Of a DNA stretch of 64,000 nt, positions 39,938 through 53,158 are shown piece after piece. A program made the translations under genes and the position numbers. Position 1 is the stretch's first letter, and each line of letters starts with the position of its first letter. The notes beneath the pieces were generated by a model that saw only the letters and a program-made list of their open reading frames with translations, made no database searches and was not told the DNA's origin. Source of the DNA: Deinococcus malanensis (lineage in GTDB: Bacteria; Deinococcota; Deinococci; Deinococcales; Deinococcaceae); assembly GCF_014647655.1 (NCBI RefSeq), contig NZ_BMPP01000003.1, positions 1 to 64,000 of the forward strand, in the 5' to 3' direction.

Positions 39938-39948
39938 GGATGTATTTT

Positions 39949-39984
39949 GATCGACATATTGCTATTTGTCAATATGTCGGATCA
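39949..39984. promoter_or_regulatory. ArsR operator dyad
   Basis: CGACATATTG (39952-39961) and CAATATGTCG (39970-39979) form a perfect 10-bp inverted repeat with an 8-nt spacer, flanked by near-matching GATC ends. It lies 14 nt before the arsR start and overlaps its probable promoter, as expected for autoregulation. Confidence 0.75.
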
Positions 39985-40012
39985 GGTCGCAGACTTTCCG
40001 GTCCTTCAATTC

Positions 40013-41200
40013 TCATGTTCCCGCTTCAAAAGCCAGATACAGACGGGCCAGCAGGTGCGGATCGCTGAGCCGGCCGCCCAGCACCTCTTCGGCCCGGCGC
40101 AGCCGGTAGCGCAGGGTGTTGACATGAATGTGCAGTTGAACAGCCAGCTCGCCCAGGGAGCCCGTGTGGTTCAGGTAGGCCCGCAGGGTAACTTCGGTGC
40201 GCCCGTTGTCGTCGAGACTCGCCAGCCGCGCCTGCACCTGCGCCTGCAAGGTCGCCAGGGCTCCACTGGTGACCAGCGTATGCAGCGGATCAAGTTCCTG
40301 GAACAGGGTGCAGCCCCGTGCCTCGCGGGTGCCGGTCAGGGCCTGGGTGGCCTCGTCGAAGGCCGACTGGACCTGACTCGCAGGGTGCCGCGCGCTCACA
40401 CCCACCCGGACGTCCTGCGCCGTGGAGGCCAGCAGCGCGGCGTGAAGCTCCACTGCTTCACGAGTCAGATCGCGGGTGGGCCACAGCCAGACGGCCCGCT
40501 GTCCACGCACCGTGGAGTAGGCGGTTACCCCCCGCTCCATGAAATATCCCTCTCCCGCGCTGGCCAGCACGTCAAGCACATGCTCCTGTGCCGCGCGGGC
40601 CGTCCGCGTGGCAGCCGCCTCATGCGAAAAGCGTGCCACCGCCAGCGCAAACGGGCCACTGCCCAGTCCAGGAGCATCGTCCAGGCCTGAGAGCAGCGCG
40701 TCCAGGGAGCGCTCGCCCACCCGGCGGCGCGCGGCCCCGGCCGCCGCCGACTGCAGGCGGGCCAGCAGGGCGTACTCGGCAGCCACTGGCATCAGTGGTA
40801 CCCACGGAGCAGAGACGGCCATCGTCAGTGTCCCCACATGCCGGGTCTTGTGAATGAGTTTCCAGGCCTGTCCCGGGCGGGGCTCACCAGATGAGGCCAC
40901 CAGATCCCCCCAGCTGGCATGAATGGCGGCGAAGCCCCCGGTCAGCCGGCCCAGCAGGCGTGTGAGTTCACGCTCCGGCTGGGGATGAGCCACTGCCTCC
41001 CGCAACGCGGCAAACACACCGGCAATCCCCGGCAAGGCCACCATCTGCTGCGCCAGGAAAGTCAGTGCAGCGGTTCGGACCACCTCGGCCGGCTGACCGG
41101 GCAACAGCGCACAGGCCTCCTCCAGCGTGGTCCAGGCGCGGCCTCCTTCATCTGCCACTGGCAGCCCCAGGACAGCACACAAGTCGGAAAGCTGCGGCAT
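40013..41200 (-). CDS. PucR/CdaR-type helix-turn-helix regulator
   Basis: This 395-residue regulator ends in the PucR-type DNA-binding helix-turn-helix (LRAYLNHTGSLGELAVQLHIHVNTLRYRLRRAEEVLG) and has a GGDEF-like or GAF-like central part. It is divergent from the hpa operon and so its likely activator; homologues regulate purine, sugar-acid and aromatic catabolism. The start is ATG 41200, with TAGAAT 7 nt upstream (leaderless style); a longer open frame reaches 41236. The ligand, possibly 4-hydroxyphenylacetate, is inference. Confidence 0.8.
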   Translation of the reverse strand: MPQLSDLCAVLGLPVADEGGRAWTTLEEACALLPGQPAEVVRTAALTFLAQQMVALPGIAGVFAALREAVAHPQPERELTRLLGRLTGGFAAIHASWGDLVASSGEPRPGQAWKLIHKTRHVGTLTMAVSAPWVPLMPVAAEYALLARLQSAAAGAARRRVGERSLDALLSGLDDAPGLGSGPFALAVARFSHEAAATRTARAAQEHVLDVLASAGEGYFMERGVTAYSTVRGQRAVWLWPTRDLTREAVELHAALLASTAQDVRVGVSARHPASQVQSAFDEATQALTGTREARGCTLFQELDPLHTLVTSGALATLQAQVQARLASLDDNGRTEVTLRAYLNHTGSLGELAVQLHIHVNTLRYRLRRAEEVLGGRLSDPHLLARLYLAFEAGT

Positions 41201-41315
41201 CTGTCCAATTCTACAAAGAGGGACATCGGCATTCACAAAACGTCCAAGAGGGCGGCCCGAGCCGTGGGCCTATGCTGAGGTTCACTTCAATTCCAGCGTC
41301 TGCACAGGAGATTTC

Positions 41316-42116
<801 letters not shown>

Positions 42117-42171
42117 GCCGCATGCACACCGCTCTTAGCACGACGAGCCTCTTCACCTTCAAGGAGCGACC

Positions 42172-43721
<1,550 letters not shown>

Positions 43722-43725
<4 letters not shown>

Positions 43726-44534
43726 GCACGCCGCAGCGCGTGCTGATCACTGGAGCAGCCGGCACCATCGGCCGGGCCCTGCGGGAGGAATTGCGCGGCC
43801 GCTTTCCGGTACTGCGCCTGACCGACACCCGTGACCTCGGCGAGGCCCAGGCCGGCGAGGAGATCGTTTCGGCCGACCTGACCCGCTTCGAAGATGTTCT
43901 TGCCGCAATGCAAGGCGTCGACGCGGTGATCCACCTGGGCGCCATCGCCGACGAGCACACCTACGAGCGCATCCGCGCGGTGAACATGGACGGCACCTAC
44001 CACGTCCTGGAAGCGGCGCGGCAGGCCGGAGTGCGGCGCATAGCCTTCGCGTCCAGCATCCACACGGTGGGCTTCTACCCCCGCAGCGAAACCATCTCCC
44101 CCGACGTGCCGGTGCGGCCCGACACCTATTACGGCGTCAGCAAGGTCTTCGGCGAGGCCCTGGGCCGCATGTACTGGGAGCGCTACGGGCTGGAGTTCGT
44201 CAGTGTGCGCATCTGCTCGTTTCAGCCGCATCCTAAAGACCGCCGCCACCTGTCCACGTGGCTCTCGCCCCGGGACGCTACTCAGCTGTTCAGCCGGGCC
44301 ATGACGGCCCCGGACGTCGGCTACCTGACCGTGGCCGGCATCAGCGGCAACACCCGCCGATGGATGTCGGCCGAAGGCTGGGACCGGCTAGGCTATCAGC
44401 CTCAGGACGACGCCGAAGCCTACGCCAGTCAGGTCGAGCACCTGCATGGCGACCCGGACCACATCACCGAGCAGCGGCAGGGCGGGATTTTCGTGGACCC
44501 GAACTACACCGGTCTGGCCAGCCAGGACCGATAA
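43722..44534 (+). CDS. NAD-dependent epimerase/dehydratase-family protein (uronate-dehydrogenase-like)
   Basis: This 270-residue SDR starts with VLITGAAGTIGRALREEL (NAD loop) and has IHLGAIADEHTYERIRAVNMDGTYHVLEAA. Its active-site motif is YYGVSKVFGE (Tyr-xxx-Lys), and VRICSFQPHPKDRRHLSTWLSPRDATQLF resembles uronate dehydrogenases. It overlaps hpaE by 4 nt and precedes hpaB by 12 nt, so it is part of the hpa transcript. The classic hpa pathway has no such enzyme. Possible roles: removal of a side product, or a link to sugar-acid metabolism. Uncertain. Confidence 0.75.
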
Positions 44535-44546
44535 AGGAGACTCCCC

Positions 44547-46071
<1,525 letters not shown>

Positions 46072-46085
<14 letters not shown>

Positions 46086-47052
46086 CGTCATCCGCATCGC
46101 GCAGGCCATCTTCACGGTCTCGGATCTGGCCGCCAGCCGCGAGTTTTACGTTGATCTGCTGGGCATGAACATCCTGCACGAGGAAGGCAATGCCCTGTAC
46201 CTGCGGGGCGTGGAGGACCGCGAGTGGACCCTCAAGCTCGAGCAGAGCCGCGGCCCCCAGGATCCGGTGCGCGTGCGTCAGCTGGGTTACCGGGTGCGCG
46301 GTGAGCGAAGCCTGGACGCGCTGATCGCCCTGGCGACAGAGCAGAAGCTGCCGTGGCGCTGGGAGGAGGAACTTGACCGGCCCCGCATGCTGCGGCTCCA
46401 GGACCCCTTCGGCATTCCGCTGAGCTTCTACCACGAGGTCGGCACGCACCCCTGGATGCTGCAGGAGTTCCACCGCCACCGCGGCCCGGGCCTGCAGCGC
46501 GTGGACCACGTCAACGTGATGGTGCCGGACGTGAAGGCGACCATGGACTGGTACCTGGCAGAGCTGGACTTCCGCCTGTCTGAATACACCGTAGACGAGC
46601 AGGGCGCCTACTGGGCCGCCTGGATTCAGCGCCGGGGCGGCGTCCACGATCTGGCCCTGACCAACGGTCCGGGACCGAGACTGCATCACTGGGCGTACTG
46701 GATGCCGGACGTGAACTCGATCATCCGCACCTGCGACATCATGGCCGGCGCCCGGCAGCCCGAGCGCATCGAGCGCGGCCCGGGCAGGCACGGGATCTCC
46801 AATGCCTTTTTCCTGTACATCCGCGATCCGGACGGCCACCGGATCGAGCTGTACACCAGCGACTACATCACGGTGGACCCTGACTTCGAACCGATACGCT
46901 GGATGCGCGACGATCCCCGCCGGCAGACGCTGTGGGGTGCCAAGACGCCACTGAGCTGGTTCGAGGAAGCCTCGGTAATGGAAGCCTTCGATGGTGGCCT
47001 GCAGGCCCACGAGGCCGGGGCCCTGACCGGCATTCCGGTGCATGTGATCTGA
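46072..47052 (+). CDS. hpaD: 3,4-dihydroxyphenylacetate 2,3-dioxygenase
   Basis: This 326-residue extradiol dioxygenase cleaves homoprotocatechuate next to the hydroxyls. It has the VOC fold with iron ligands visible as H146 in [10 protein letters not shown]206 in RLHHWAYW (205/206) and E259 in [10 protein letters not shown]. It starts at GTG 46072, overlapping hpaB by 14 nt. Closest in layout to the Brevibacterium/Arthrobacter type rather than the E. coli HpaD, as expected for this lineage. Confidence 0.9.
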
Positions 47053-47065
47053 TGGGGAGGCCGGC

Positions 47066-47920
47066 ATGACAGAACTCCCCCGAGTGATCCCCGAGACCGC
47101 CCTGATGGGTCTGGCCGCCGAACTGGAGGCCGCTGAGGCCAGCGGTGTCCAGCTCTCCCCCTTCAGCGAACGCTTCCCCGGCATGACCATCGCCGACGCC
47201 TACGCAGTCCAGCGCGCCTGGGTGGCTCATAAGCTTGAGGGTGGCCGCCGCGTGGTGGGCCACAAGATCGGGCTGACGTCACGCGCCATGCAGATGGCCG
47301 TACAGATCAACGAGCCGGATTACGGCGCGCTCCTCGACGACATGTTTTTCGAACCGAACGGGGATATTCCCCTCGCGCGCTTCGTGGAGCCGCGCGTGGA
47401 GGTCGAACTGGGCTTCCTGTTGGGCCGGGCTCTGCATGGGCCTAACATCACGGTATTTGACGTTTTGCGCGCCACCGAGTACGTGACCCCGGCCGCCGAA
47501 ATCATCGACGCCCGCATTGCCCGGGTCAGCCGGGAAACCGGCAAGCCACGCCGCGTGATGGACACCATCAGCGACAACGCTGCCAACTCGGGAGTGATCG
47601 TGGGCGGCCGGGCCGTAGCGCCTGACGCCATCGACCTGCGCTGGGCAGCGGCGCTGTGCGTCCGCAACGGGGTCATCGAGGAAACCGGTGTGGCAGCCGG
47701 CGTGCTGGGCCATCCGGCCCAGGGCATCGCCTGGCTGGCCAACCGTCTGGCGGCCCACGGCGAGGGCCTGCAGGCTGGCGAGTTCGTGCTGGCCGGCTCG
47801 TTCACCCGCCCGGTAGATATTGCCGGCGGCGACGTATTCACGTTCGACTACGGGCCGCTGGGGGCTTTTTCCTGCCGCTTTGTCGGCACGCCACGTGGTC
47901 CGGGAGGAGCGCATGACTGA
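47066..47920 (+). CDS. hpaH: 2-oxo-hept-4-ene-1,7-dioate hydratase
   Basis: This 284-residue hydratase of the MhpD/HpaH family has the metal-binding [28 protein letters not shown]. It also has [15 protein letters not shown], then [14 protein letters not shown] and GAFTxxxPVxxGDxFxxDYGPLG-like ending. GGGGAGG is about 9 nt before ATG 47066. It adds water to 2-oxohept-4-ene-1,7-dioate to give the aldolase substrate. It overlaps hpaI by 8 nt. Confidence 0.9.
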   Translation: MTELPRVIPETALMGLAAELEAAEASGVQLSPFSERFPGMTIADAYAVQRAWVAHKLEGGRRVVGHKIGLTSRAMQMAVQINEPDYGALLDDMFFEPNGDIPLARFVEPRVEVELGFLLGRALHGPNITVFDVLRATEYVTPAAEIIDARIARVSRETGKPRRVMDTISDNAANSGVIVGGRAVAPDAIDLRWAAALCVRNGVIEETGVAAGVLGHPAQGIAWLANRLAAHGEGLQAGEFVLAGSFTRPVDIAGGDVFTFDYGPLGAFSCRFVGTPRGPGGAHD

Positions 47921-48674
47921 GAATCCTTTTAAAGTGGCGCTGGCCCGCGGCAAGCCTCAGATCGGACTGTGGCTGGCCCTGGCCGATCCTTACAGTGCCG
48001 AGCTGTGCGCCGGCGCCGGGTTCGACTGGCTGGCCGTTGATGGAGAACATGCCCCGAACGACCTGCGGTCCACCCTGGCCTGCCTGCAGGCGATCGCCCC
48101 CTATGCCTCGCACGCCGTGGTGCGCCCGCCGGTGGGCAATGAGGTCATCATCAAGCAGCTGCTCGACATCGGCGCGACCACCCTGCTGATCCCTATGGTG
48201 GACTCCGCTGAGCAGGCACGTGCGCTGGTGGCGGCTACACGCTACCCACCGCACGGTGTGCGGGGCGTCGGAGCGGCGCTGGCACGTGCCAGCGGCTTCG
48301 GGCGCGACAGCGGGTACGCGAGCCGTGCAAACGAGGGCGTCTGCCTGCTGCTGCAGGTGGAGTCCGTGGCCGGTCTCGCTGCCCTGGACGAGATCGCGTC
48401 GGTGGAGGGCGTCGACGGCGTGTTTATCGGCCCGGCCGATCTGGCCGCCAGCATGGGACATCTGGGCAATCCTGGACATCCGGAGGTGCAGGCAGCCATT
48501 CAGGGTGCTGCCGGGCGGATCCGGACCACGGGCCGCGCTGCCGGCATCCTCAGCACCGATGAGGCGCAGGCGCGAACTTACCTGTCGTGGGGGTACACCT
48601 TCGTAGCTGTGGGCACGGACGTGACGCTGCTCGCGCGCTCGACGGCTGCGCTCGCGTCGACCTTCAGAAGCTGA
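47913..48674 (+). CDS. hpaI: 4-hydroxy-2-oxoheptanedioate aldolase
   Basis: This 253-residue class II aldolase of the HpaI/citrate-lyase beta type cleaves 4-hydroxy-2-oxoheptanedioate to pyruvate and succinic semialdehyde. It has [14 protein letters not shown] (catalytic His region), [72 protein letters not shown] with the Mg-binding Glu and Asp. ATG 47913 has GGGAGGAG just upstream. It is the last gene of the operon. Confidence 0.92.
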   Translation: MTENPFKVALARGKPQIGLWLALADPYSAELCAGAGFDWLAVDGEHAPNDLRSTLACLQAIAPYASHAVVRPPVGNEVIIKQLLDIGATTLLIPMVDSAEQARALVAATRYPPHGVRGVGAALARASGFGRDSGYASRANEGVCLLLQVESVAGLAALDEIASVEGVDGVFIGPADLAASMGHLGNPGHPEVQAAIQGAAGRIRTTGRAAGILSTDEAQARTYLSWGYTFVAVGTDVTLLARSTAALASTFRS

Positions 48675-48843
48675 GGGCAGGCTTCCCCGGGCTTTGCTGC
48701 ACGGCGTGACGGCCCGTGGCGCCCAGTCTTGCCTCCGGCCACCGCAAACCTCGGGGAGGTCGACATATCGTCTGCATGTCCAGGACGGCGCCTCATGGTC
48801 AGTCGTGCCGCTCATACCCTGCACATGGCCGCTGGCGACCGTC

Positions 48844-48849
48844 TAGGAT
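48844..48849 (+). promoter_or_regulatory. Leaderless -10 element of the unknown gene at 48856
   Basis: TAGGAT lies 6 nt before GTG 48856. An 18-bp spacer leads back to TGCACA as a -35. The layout predicts a leaderless transcript. Confidence 0.45.
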
Positions 48850-48855
48850 GCAGGG

Positions 48856-49551
48856 GTGATCATTGCCTTCGTCAATCCCCTGGGGACCTTGCTGAGCCCG
48901 CTGGAAGACGGGGCACCGGACTTCAGCGCGGGCCTGGGGCAGTTGCTCAGGCACGCGGAACTGGTGCCGGTCACGGGCATGGACGAGGTGGAACTACTGA
49001 TGGTTCCAGCCTCGTTCACGTCGTGGCAGATTCTGCGTCACGGCGCCGTGGTGCTCACCCCGGACGGAGCGGAGGACCCGGCCTGGAGGCGCCTGACCCT
49101 GGAAACCCAGGCTGAGAATGCGGACGCCCTGACGCTGGCCCATCAGGCGGCAGTGCATATCGGGCAGTTGTCCCAGGTGGGCACCGACGCCGAGTTGCTC
49201 ACACATGGCGCGTATCCCCTGATGCTGAGGGTGAGGCATCCTCACCAGCTGCCGCTGGCCACCGAGCAGCTGTTGCAGGAGTTGCAGGCCTGGCTGGACG
49301 ACAGCCCCTTCCGGTCGCGGCTGCGGATAACGCAGCAGGGTGACGAGGTCCTGGTGCTGCCACGCGACATCACACCGGAAAGTGCCGTGAACTATGTAGT
49401 GAGCCGCTGGGAAGACACCATCACCCTGACAGTGGGAGTCAGCGTCTATCCGGCGGATCTGCCGTTCATGTCGCAGTGTGACCTTGCACTGACCCCCGGG
49501 GCACCCCTGGCCGAGTTGCAAGAGCGGGAACAGGAGCCGCAGGACGACTGA
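48856..49551 (+). CDS. HAD-like protein lacking catalytic aspartates
   Basis: This 231-residue protein opens FVNPLGTLLSP, aligned with the HAD phosphatase motif DxDGTLL but with both aspartates replaced. Near the end VGVSVYPADLPFMSQCDLALTPGAP resembles motif IV (GDxxxDLPMLxxA) with the first Asp lost. The order and spacing fit the sucrose-phosphatase-like HAD branch. It therefore looks like a non-catalytic HAD relative. The start GTG 48856 is leaderless. It follows hpaI by 181 nt but probably has its own promoter. No other function can be read. Confidence 0.5.
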   Translation: MIIAFVNPLGTLLSPLEDGAPDFSAGLGQLLRHAELVPVTGMDEVELLMVPASFTSWQILRHGAVVLTPDGAEDPAWRRLTLETQAENADALTLAHQAAVHIGQLSQVGTDAELLTHGAYPLMLRVRHPHQLPLATEQLLQELQAWLDDSPFRSRLRITQQGDEVLVLPRDITPESAVNYVVSRWEDTITLTVGVSVYPADLPFMSQCDLALTPGAPLAELQEREQEPQDD

Positions 49552-49585
49552 ACTGTAGAGCCCGGTGCCTGAGCCAGCGGACAGC

Positions 49586-49870
49586 TCAATCCTGACGCTG
49601 GCGCCAGCACAGGGCCCGCAAACAGGCGGTGGCCTCCCACCTGGCAGCGGGGGTCTGGGGGTCCTCCAGGCCCAGCCAGTAGGCGTGGTCCTCCGTGGCC
49701 TGTCGTGCCTGCCACTCCGGCACGGCCTCAAGGCGGTTAATGAGCTCACCCAGGCCGGCAGCGGCACGGGACGCTTCTCCTGCGGCGTAAACGGCACCGG
49801 TACCAGCCTGCTGACTGGCCTGGTCGCGCAGCTTGTGTGCCTCGATCCTCAGGGCATCGATCACGCGCAT
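49586..49870 (-). CDS. Small hypothetical protein
   Basis: This 94-residue protein starts at ATG 49870, which has GGAGGAGG just upstream, inside a longer open frame reaching 50125. It is almost all helical and charged (IDALRIEAHKLRDQASQQ, AAAGLGELINRLEAVPEWQARQ), ending LRALCWRQRQD. I recognise no family. It is convergent with the HAD-like gene, whose stop lies 35 nt away. Confidence 0.5.
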   Translation of the reverse strand: MRVIDALRIEAHKLRDQASQQAGTGAVYAAGEASRAAAGLGELINRLEAVPEWQARQATEDHAYWLGLEDPQTPAARWEATACLRALCWRQRQD

Positions 49871-50255
49871 GGTCCCCTCCTCCACTGTGCACCCAAGAGC
49901 AGCGAACGGGAACCCCCAGCCACAGGGCTGGTTCCCAGTTGGCTGCTGGTCGACCCTGGGCTGGACGTCCCGCCAGGTCCAAACGGCCAGCACACCGAAT
50001 TCAAGCCATGCCGGCGCTTGTGTTGACGGGTTAAATCTCTGCCTCCCCGACCCTGAGTTCAAAGGGATAACTGCTTCCGCCCCGAGCCTGCTGCACCCTG
50101 GCCACCCGGAGCCGACGAGGAGCACTCCGAAGACAGCCAGCCACAGGGTGGCGCACGGAGACTGCTAAAAACTGGAATCGGCTTCCCTTACATCTGATTG
50201 CCGAACCGATAGCCGTGATCAGTTCGATGCGCCGAACAAGGCCTTGGCATATGAA

Positions 50256-50275
50256 ATCGCCTGAGTTGTCCGGTA
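50256..50275 (-). repeat. Inverted iteron copy downstream of repA
   Basis: An exact copy of the 20-bp iteron TACCGGACAACTCAGGCGAT lies on the minus strand, 151 bp beyond the repA stop and about 1.65 kb from the main array. It could be used for pairing of origins or for copy control. Confidence 0.85.
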
Positions 50276-50425
50276 GTCTGACGCCTTCAAGGTGAGACGA
50301 GCCATGTCTATCCAGTACGAGATGCTCTTCTGGCTGCGGAATCCGCTTATCTCAACCTCTCCGACCACGCTCAAGAGGGGGCGGCAGGGCCGTCTCACCA
50401 CAGGGCAACACTTCCACCAGTGGCA

Positions 50426-51868
50426 TCAGGCTCCCGGCGCTGCGCTCAGAACCTCGTGATTCATGGTGGTCAGCACCGAGAGCAGATCATCGGTGAAGGC
50501 ATCAAGCGTGCCGTCTCTTTTCGCTTGCAGTGCGGCGCGCATGATGCGTTCGGGGTCCGGCTGACCGACAATCAGACCCATGCGGAGCAGGCCATATTCG
50601 CTGACGCTGAGCCGGTCGCGCAGCAGAAACTGGATGGTCTTCATGGCTTTCTCGACCCGCGCTTCCAGCGTTTCAGGCTCGTGCATGGCCTCTTCCAGGG
50701 TTGGCATGCGGGCTGGCGGCGGGACAGGCGCTGGAGCGCGGCCCGGTACCGAGGAGGGCGCGGATGAAGGTTCCGGGTATTTGTCTTCTTGGTCACGGAT
50801 AACGTCCACCAGCAGGGCCGAACGGTTCCGCACACGGTATCCGCTCTCGAGCAGACGCCTGAACTTCTGGAGCCGTTCGCGGATGTGAATTTCTCCGAAT
50901 TCTTCCATCAGTCGGCGGGCCACAGAGATGGACACCTTGTGGCTGACAAGTTCCGCCATGACCGGCGAGGATTGAATATCCAGCTCAGGCTTGTGACCGC
51001 CCACTTCGACAAAGCGGTAGGTGATTACCTGTTTCTTGCCGCGTCCGTCGTATTCGACGCTTTCCAGATACTGGCGCTCGATCAGTTCGTCGTGGGCACC
51101 CTGCAGGGTGGAACGGATCTTGTTGCTGCGCTGGTCGATGATTTTGCAGGCCGCGGCCCAGTCAATCAGGTTCACGCTGTAGGACAGACGCGGCGTGCGC
51201 GGGTCTTCCGGCGAATAGCGCCGGGCGTCAAGCAGGCGGTAGAGCGCACGCGTCAGGGGACGGTCCAGACTGGTCAGAAACTCGATATCCAGCGGCTTGG
51301 TGTACTGCGAACGCACCGACCGTACGATGGGCTCAGCCAGCCGGATCCGAAGGGCGCTGCTGCGGCTGAGATTCAGGTCTTCGTCCCCACTGGTGAAGTC
51401 GAGGCCCTGGAGATAATTGAAAGTCACGGTCGTCCAGTTGCCGCGCCGGTGATCACGCCAGGCTTCAGACGCCGAATAGGTGGCTGTACGCAGGCGGTAC
51501 AGGGTCTGTTTCAGGTTGGTGTAGTACCGGCCGGAGTCATCCAGTCCAGCCCGTTTGAGAATCTGATAGGCGGTGGTATGGAGCAGGCCATCATCGGGAC
51601 ATCCGGATTCCACATACAGGTCCATGATGGCAGTTGCGATATCGCCATCGAGACCATGTGGGACACCCCCGTACTTGGGCATGGCGTCGCAGGTCAACGT
51701 TGCTGGCCTGCCGTCCACCTGAAACTCGACGGTCCAGGACGAAAAGGTGTCTGGGACGCGCTCCTGAATACTGATCAGCCCCAGGCGACCCACATTTGCC
51801 TCGTCGATCCGGGTTATTTCGGTCAACGGGGTAGGTGAGCGTTTCACGTTCCGGGTTTTACGTGCCAA
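50426..51868 (-). CDS. repA: Plasmid replication initiator (RepA type)
   Basis: This 480-residue protein is of the replication initiator protein A family found on Deinococcus-Thermus plasmids. It has tandem winged-helix regions (about residues 95-330) with DGLLHTTAYQILKRAGLDDSGRYYTNLKQTLYRL and LTRALYRLLDARRYSPEDPRTPRLSYSVNLIDWAAACKI. A Pro-rich linker (about 385-410) and a helical tail follow. The track start at 51883 is a TTG; I prefer TTG 51868, which has GGAGG 8 nt upstream and gives MARKTRN. The gene reads away from the iterons, which lie immediately upstream. Confidence 0.85.
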   Translation of the reverse strand: MARKTRNVKRSPTPLTEITRIDEANVGRLGLISIQERVPDTFSSWTVEFQVDGRPATLTCDAMPKYGGVPHGLDGDIATAIMDLYVESGCPDDGLLHTTAYQILKRAGLDDSGRYYTNLKQTLYRLRTATYSASEAWRDHRRGNWTTVTFNYLQGLDFTSGDEDLNLSRSSALRIRLAEPIVRSVRSQYTKPLDIEFLTSLDRPLTRALYRLLDARRYSPEDPRTPRLSYSVNLIDWAAACKIIDQRSNKIRSTLQGAHDELIERQYLESVEYDGRGKKQVITYRFVEVGGHKPELDIQSSPVMAELVSHKVSISVARRLMEEFGEIHIRERLQKFRRLLESGYRVRNRSALLVDVIRDQEDKYPEPSSAPSSVPGRAPAPVPPPARMPTLEEAMHEPETLEARVEKAMKTIQFLLRDRLSVSEYGLLRMGLIVGQPDPERIMRAALQAKRDGTLDAFTDDLLSVLTTMNHEVLSAAPGA

Positions 51869-51926
51869 CGCCCAAGCCTCCAATGTGGAATGGCCGCATC
51901 ATACTGTTCCGCGTCCTCCCTGGCGA

Positions 51927-52325
51927 TACCGGACAACTCAGGCGGTTTGTGATACCGGGCATATCGGACAACTCAGGCGATTTCGGCATCGGGTCCAATT
52001 AAATCCACTTCTCAACGGCAAATTATTCTGTCTCGGGACTGCAGAAGACGACATCGGACAACTCAGGCGATTCTGGTACTTGATGCTCCGTCACTACCGG
52101 ACAACTCAGGCGATAGTACCGGACAACTCAGGCGATTTGCTTTTCACCCGTACCGGACAATTCAGGCGATCTACCCCTCCGCGTACCGGACAACTCAGGC
52201 GAAGGAAGCATGTCGACTACCGGACAACTCAGGCGGTATTACCCCTGAATTACCGGACAACTCAGGCGATAGTACCGGACAACTCAGGCGATTTTCCCCT
52301 CCAAATACCGGACAACTCAGGCGAT
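51927..52325 (+). repeat. Iteron array of the replication origin
   Basis: Eleven direct copies of TACCGGACAACTCAGGCGAT begin at 51927, 51962, 52052, 52095, 52117, 52151, 52184, 52218, 52251, 52273 and 52306. Eight or so are exact or differ by one base; 51962, 52052 and 52151 carry single changes near the ends. Most intervals are 22, 33 or 34 bp, close to whole helical turns. They lie just upstream of repA, so the initiator probably binds here and represses itself. Two wider gaps occur at the repA end. Confidence 0.92.
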
Positions 52326-52339
52326 AAGGTGGGTTTTTC

Positions 52340-52446
52340 AGCGTGTTTATGGGAATTAGGAGGCGCCCTTGATGATGATCATCATTCTTTTTATCTTTTA
52401 AAAGATCAATCAAAGAGATCAACATCACTCGGCTTGTGTCTCCCAA
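52340..52446. other. AT-rich putative unwinding element with two palindromes
   Basis: Next to the iterons lie an AT-rich tract and two perfect palindromes: ATGATGATCATCAT (52372-52385) and ATCTTTTAAAAGAT (52393-52406). Adjacency to iterons and easy melting make it a candidate origin opening site. No clear DnaA box was seen. Confidence 0.5.
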
Positions 52447-53158
52447 GCTAAGGTGGCCAGAGCAAATTTCTGTCTATTGAAAGAGCAGTTCGAAAGGAGC
52501 GTTTAGCCAGTCGGTAGTGACCTTTTCGCAGAAGCAGCGAGCGAGCTGGTGCTCGGCTGCATGTAGGAACTTTGTGGTATTCATCAGAAAACAGGCTGCA
52601 ACGACGATGGGTTGCTCTCCCCTCCTCTGTCAAAGGTCTCTTTAACTGAAAATTTTTGGCTGCCGATGGAAACCCGTGACGATTTCTCTTTGGTGCGCTC
52701 TGTCGTAAGGAAAGGGCATACACCAGCCTGCAACGGCAGATCGTGCTTATAGCGGCGAGAATGCACATCGGCTGTGCCACTGACTTGGCATCTGGCCGGT
52801 CGTTCCTCCGAAACGGGACCACAAGCGGCCACGGCCATAGAACGCCGGCCTGAATCAAAAGCGGAATGTCATGGAGCACCCAGGGGGATGACCTGAATGG
52901 TCCCATGGTCCCGGAGACTGAGCCTGAGACCAGCTATTTTGCAAGGCCAAGCCAGGTCACCCGCGGGCCTGCAACCTGCCTATGATCCACTGCCTATCAG
53001 CGCTTCGCAGCAGGGCAAAGTGAGCATCACCTGCAAGGTGTACCGGGGCAAAGGGCTCAAGGGCCTGCGGACCAGTTACCGTAAATTTGAGATTGGGAAG
53101 GATATTTTATTTGGTTCTTGTCAAGGAGTCGAGAGTCCTTGCAATTCCCTTGAAACGG
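52447..53158. other. Region between origin and parB, no gene recognised
   Basis: About 700 bp with a lower GC bias than the neighbours. Open frames on both strands (for example 52448-52906 minus and 52897-53370 plus) show no domain, SD or sound codon use. It may be relic DNA or unrecognised small functions. Confidence 0.4.

Noticed and set aside
50219..50401. 60-codon minus-strand ORF downstream of repA
   Set aside because: Its C-terminal DYRTTQAI part comes from the inverted iteron, it lacks an SD and shows no family.
51927..52325. CRISPR array
   Set aside because: The repeats are 20 bp with gaps of 2 to 70 bp, mostly 2 or 13-14 bp, far too short and irregular for spacers. There are no cas genes, and the array abuts a replication initiator. 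It is an iteron array.
51885..52451. 188-codon plus-strand ORF through the iteron array
   Set aside because: Its peptide is largely the repeated translation YRTTQA from the iterons and reads DNA that is an origin. It has no SD or domain.
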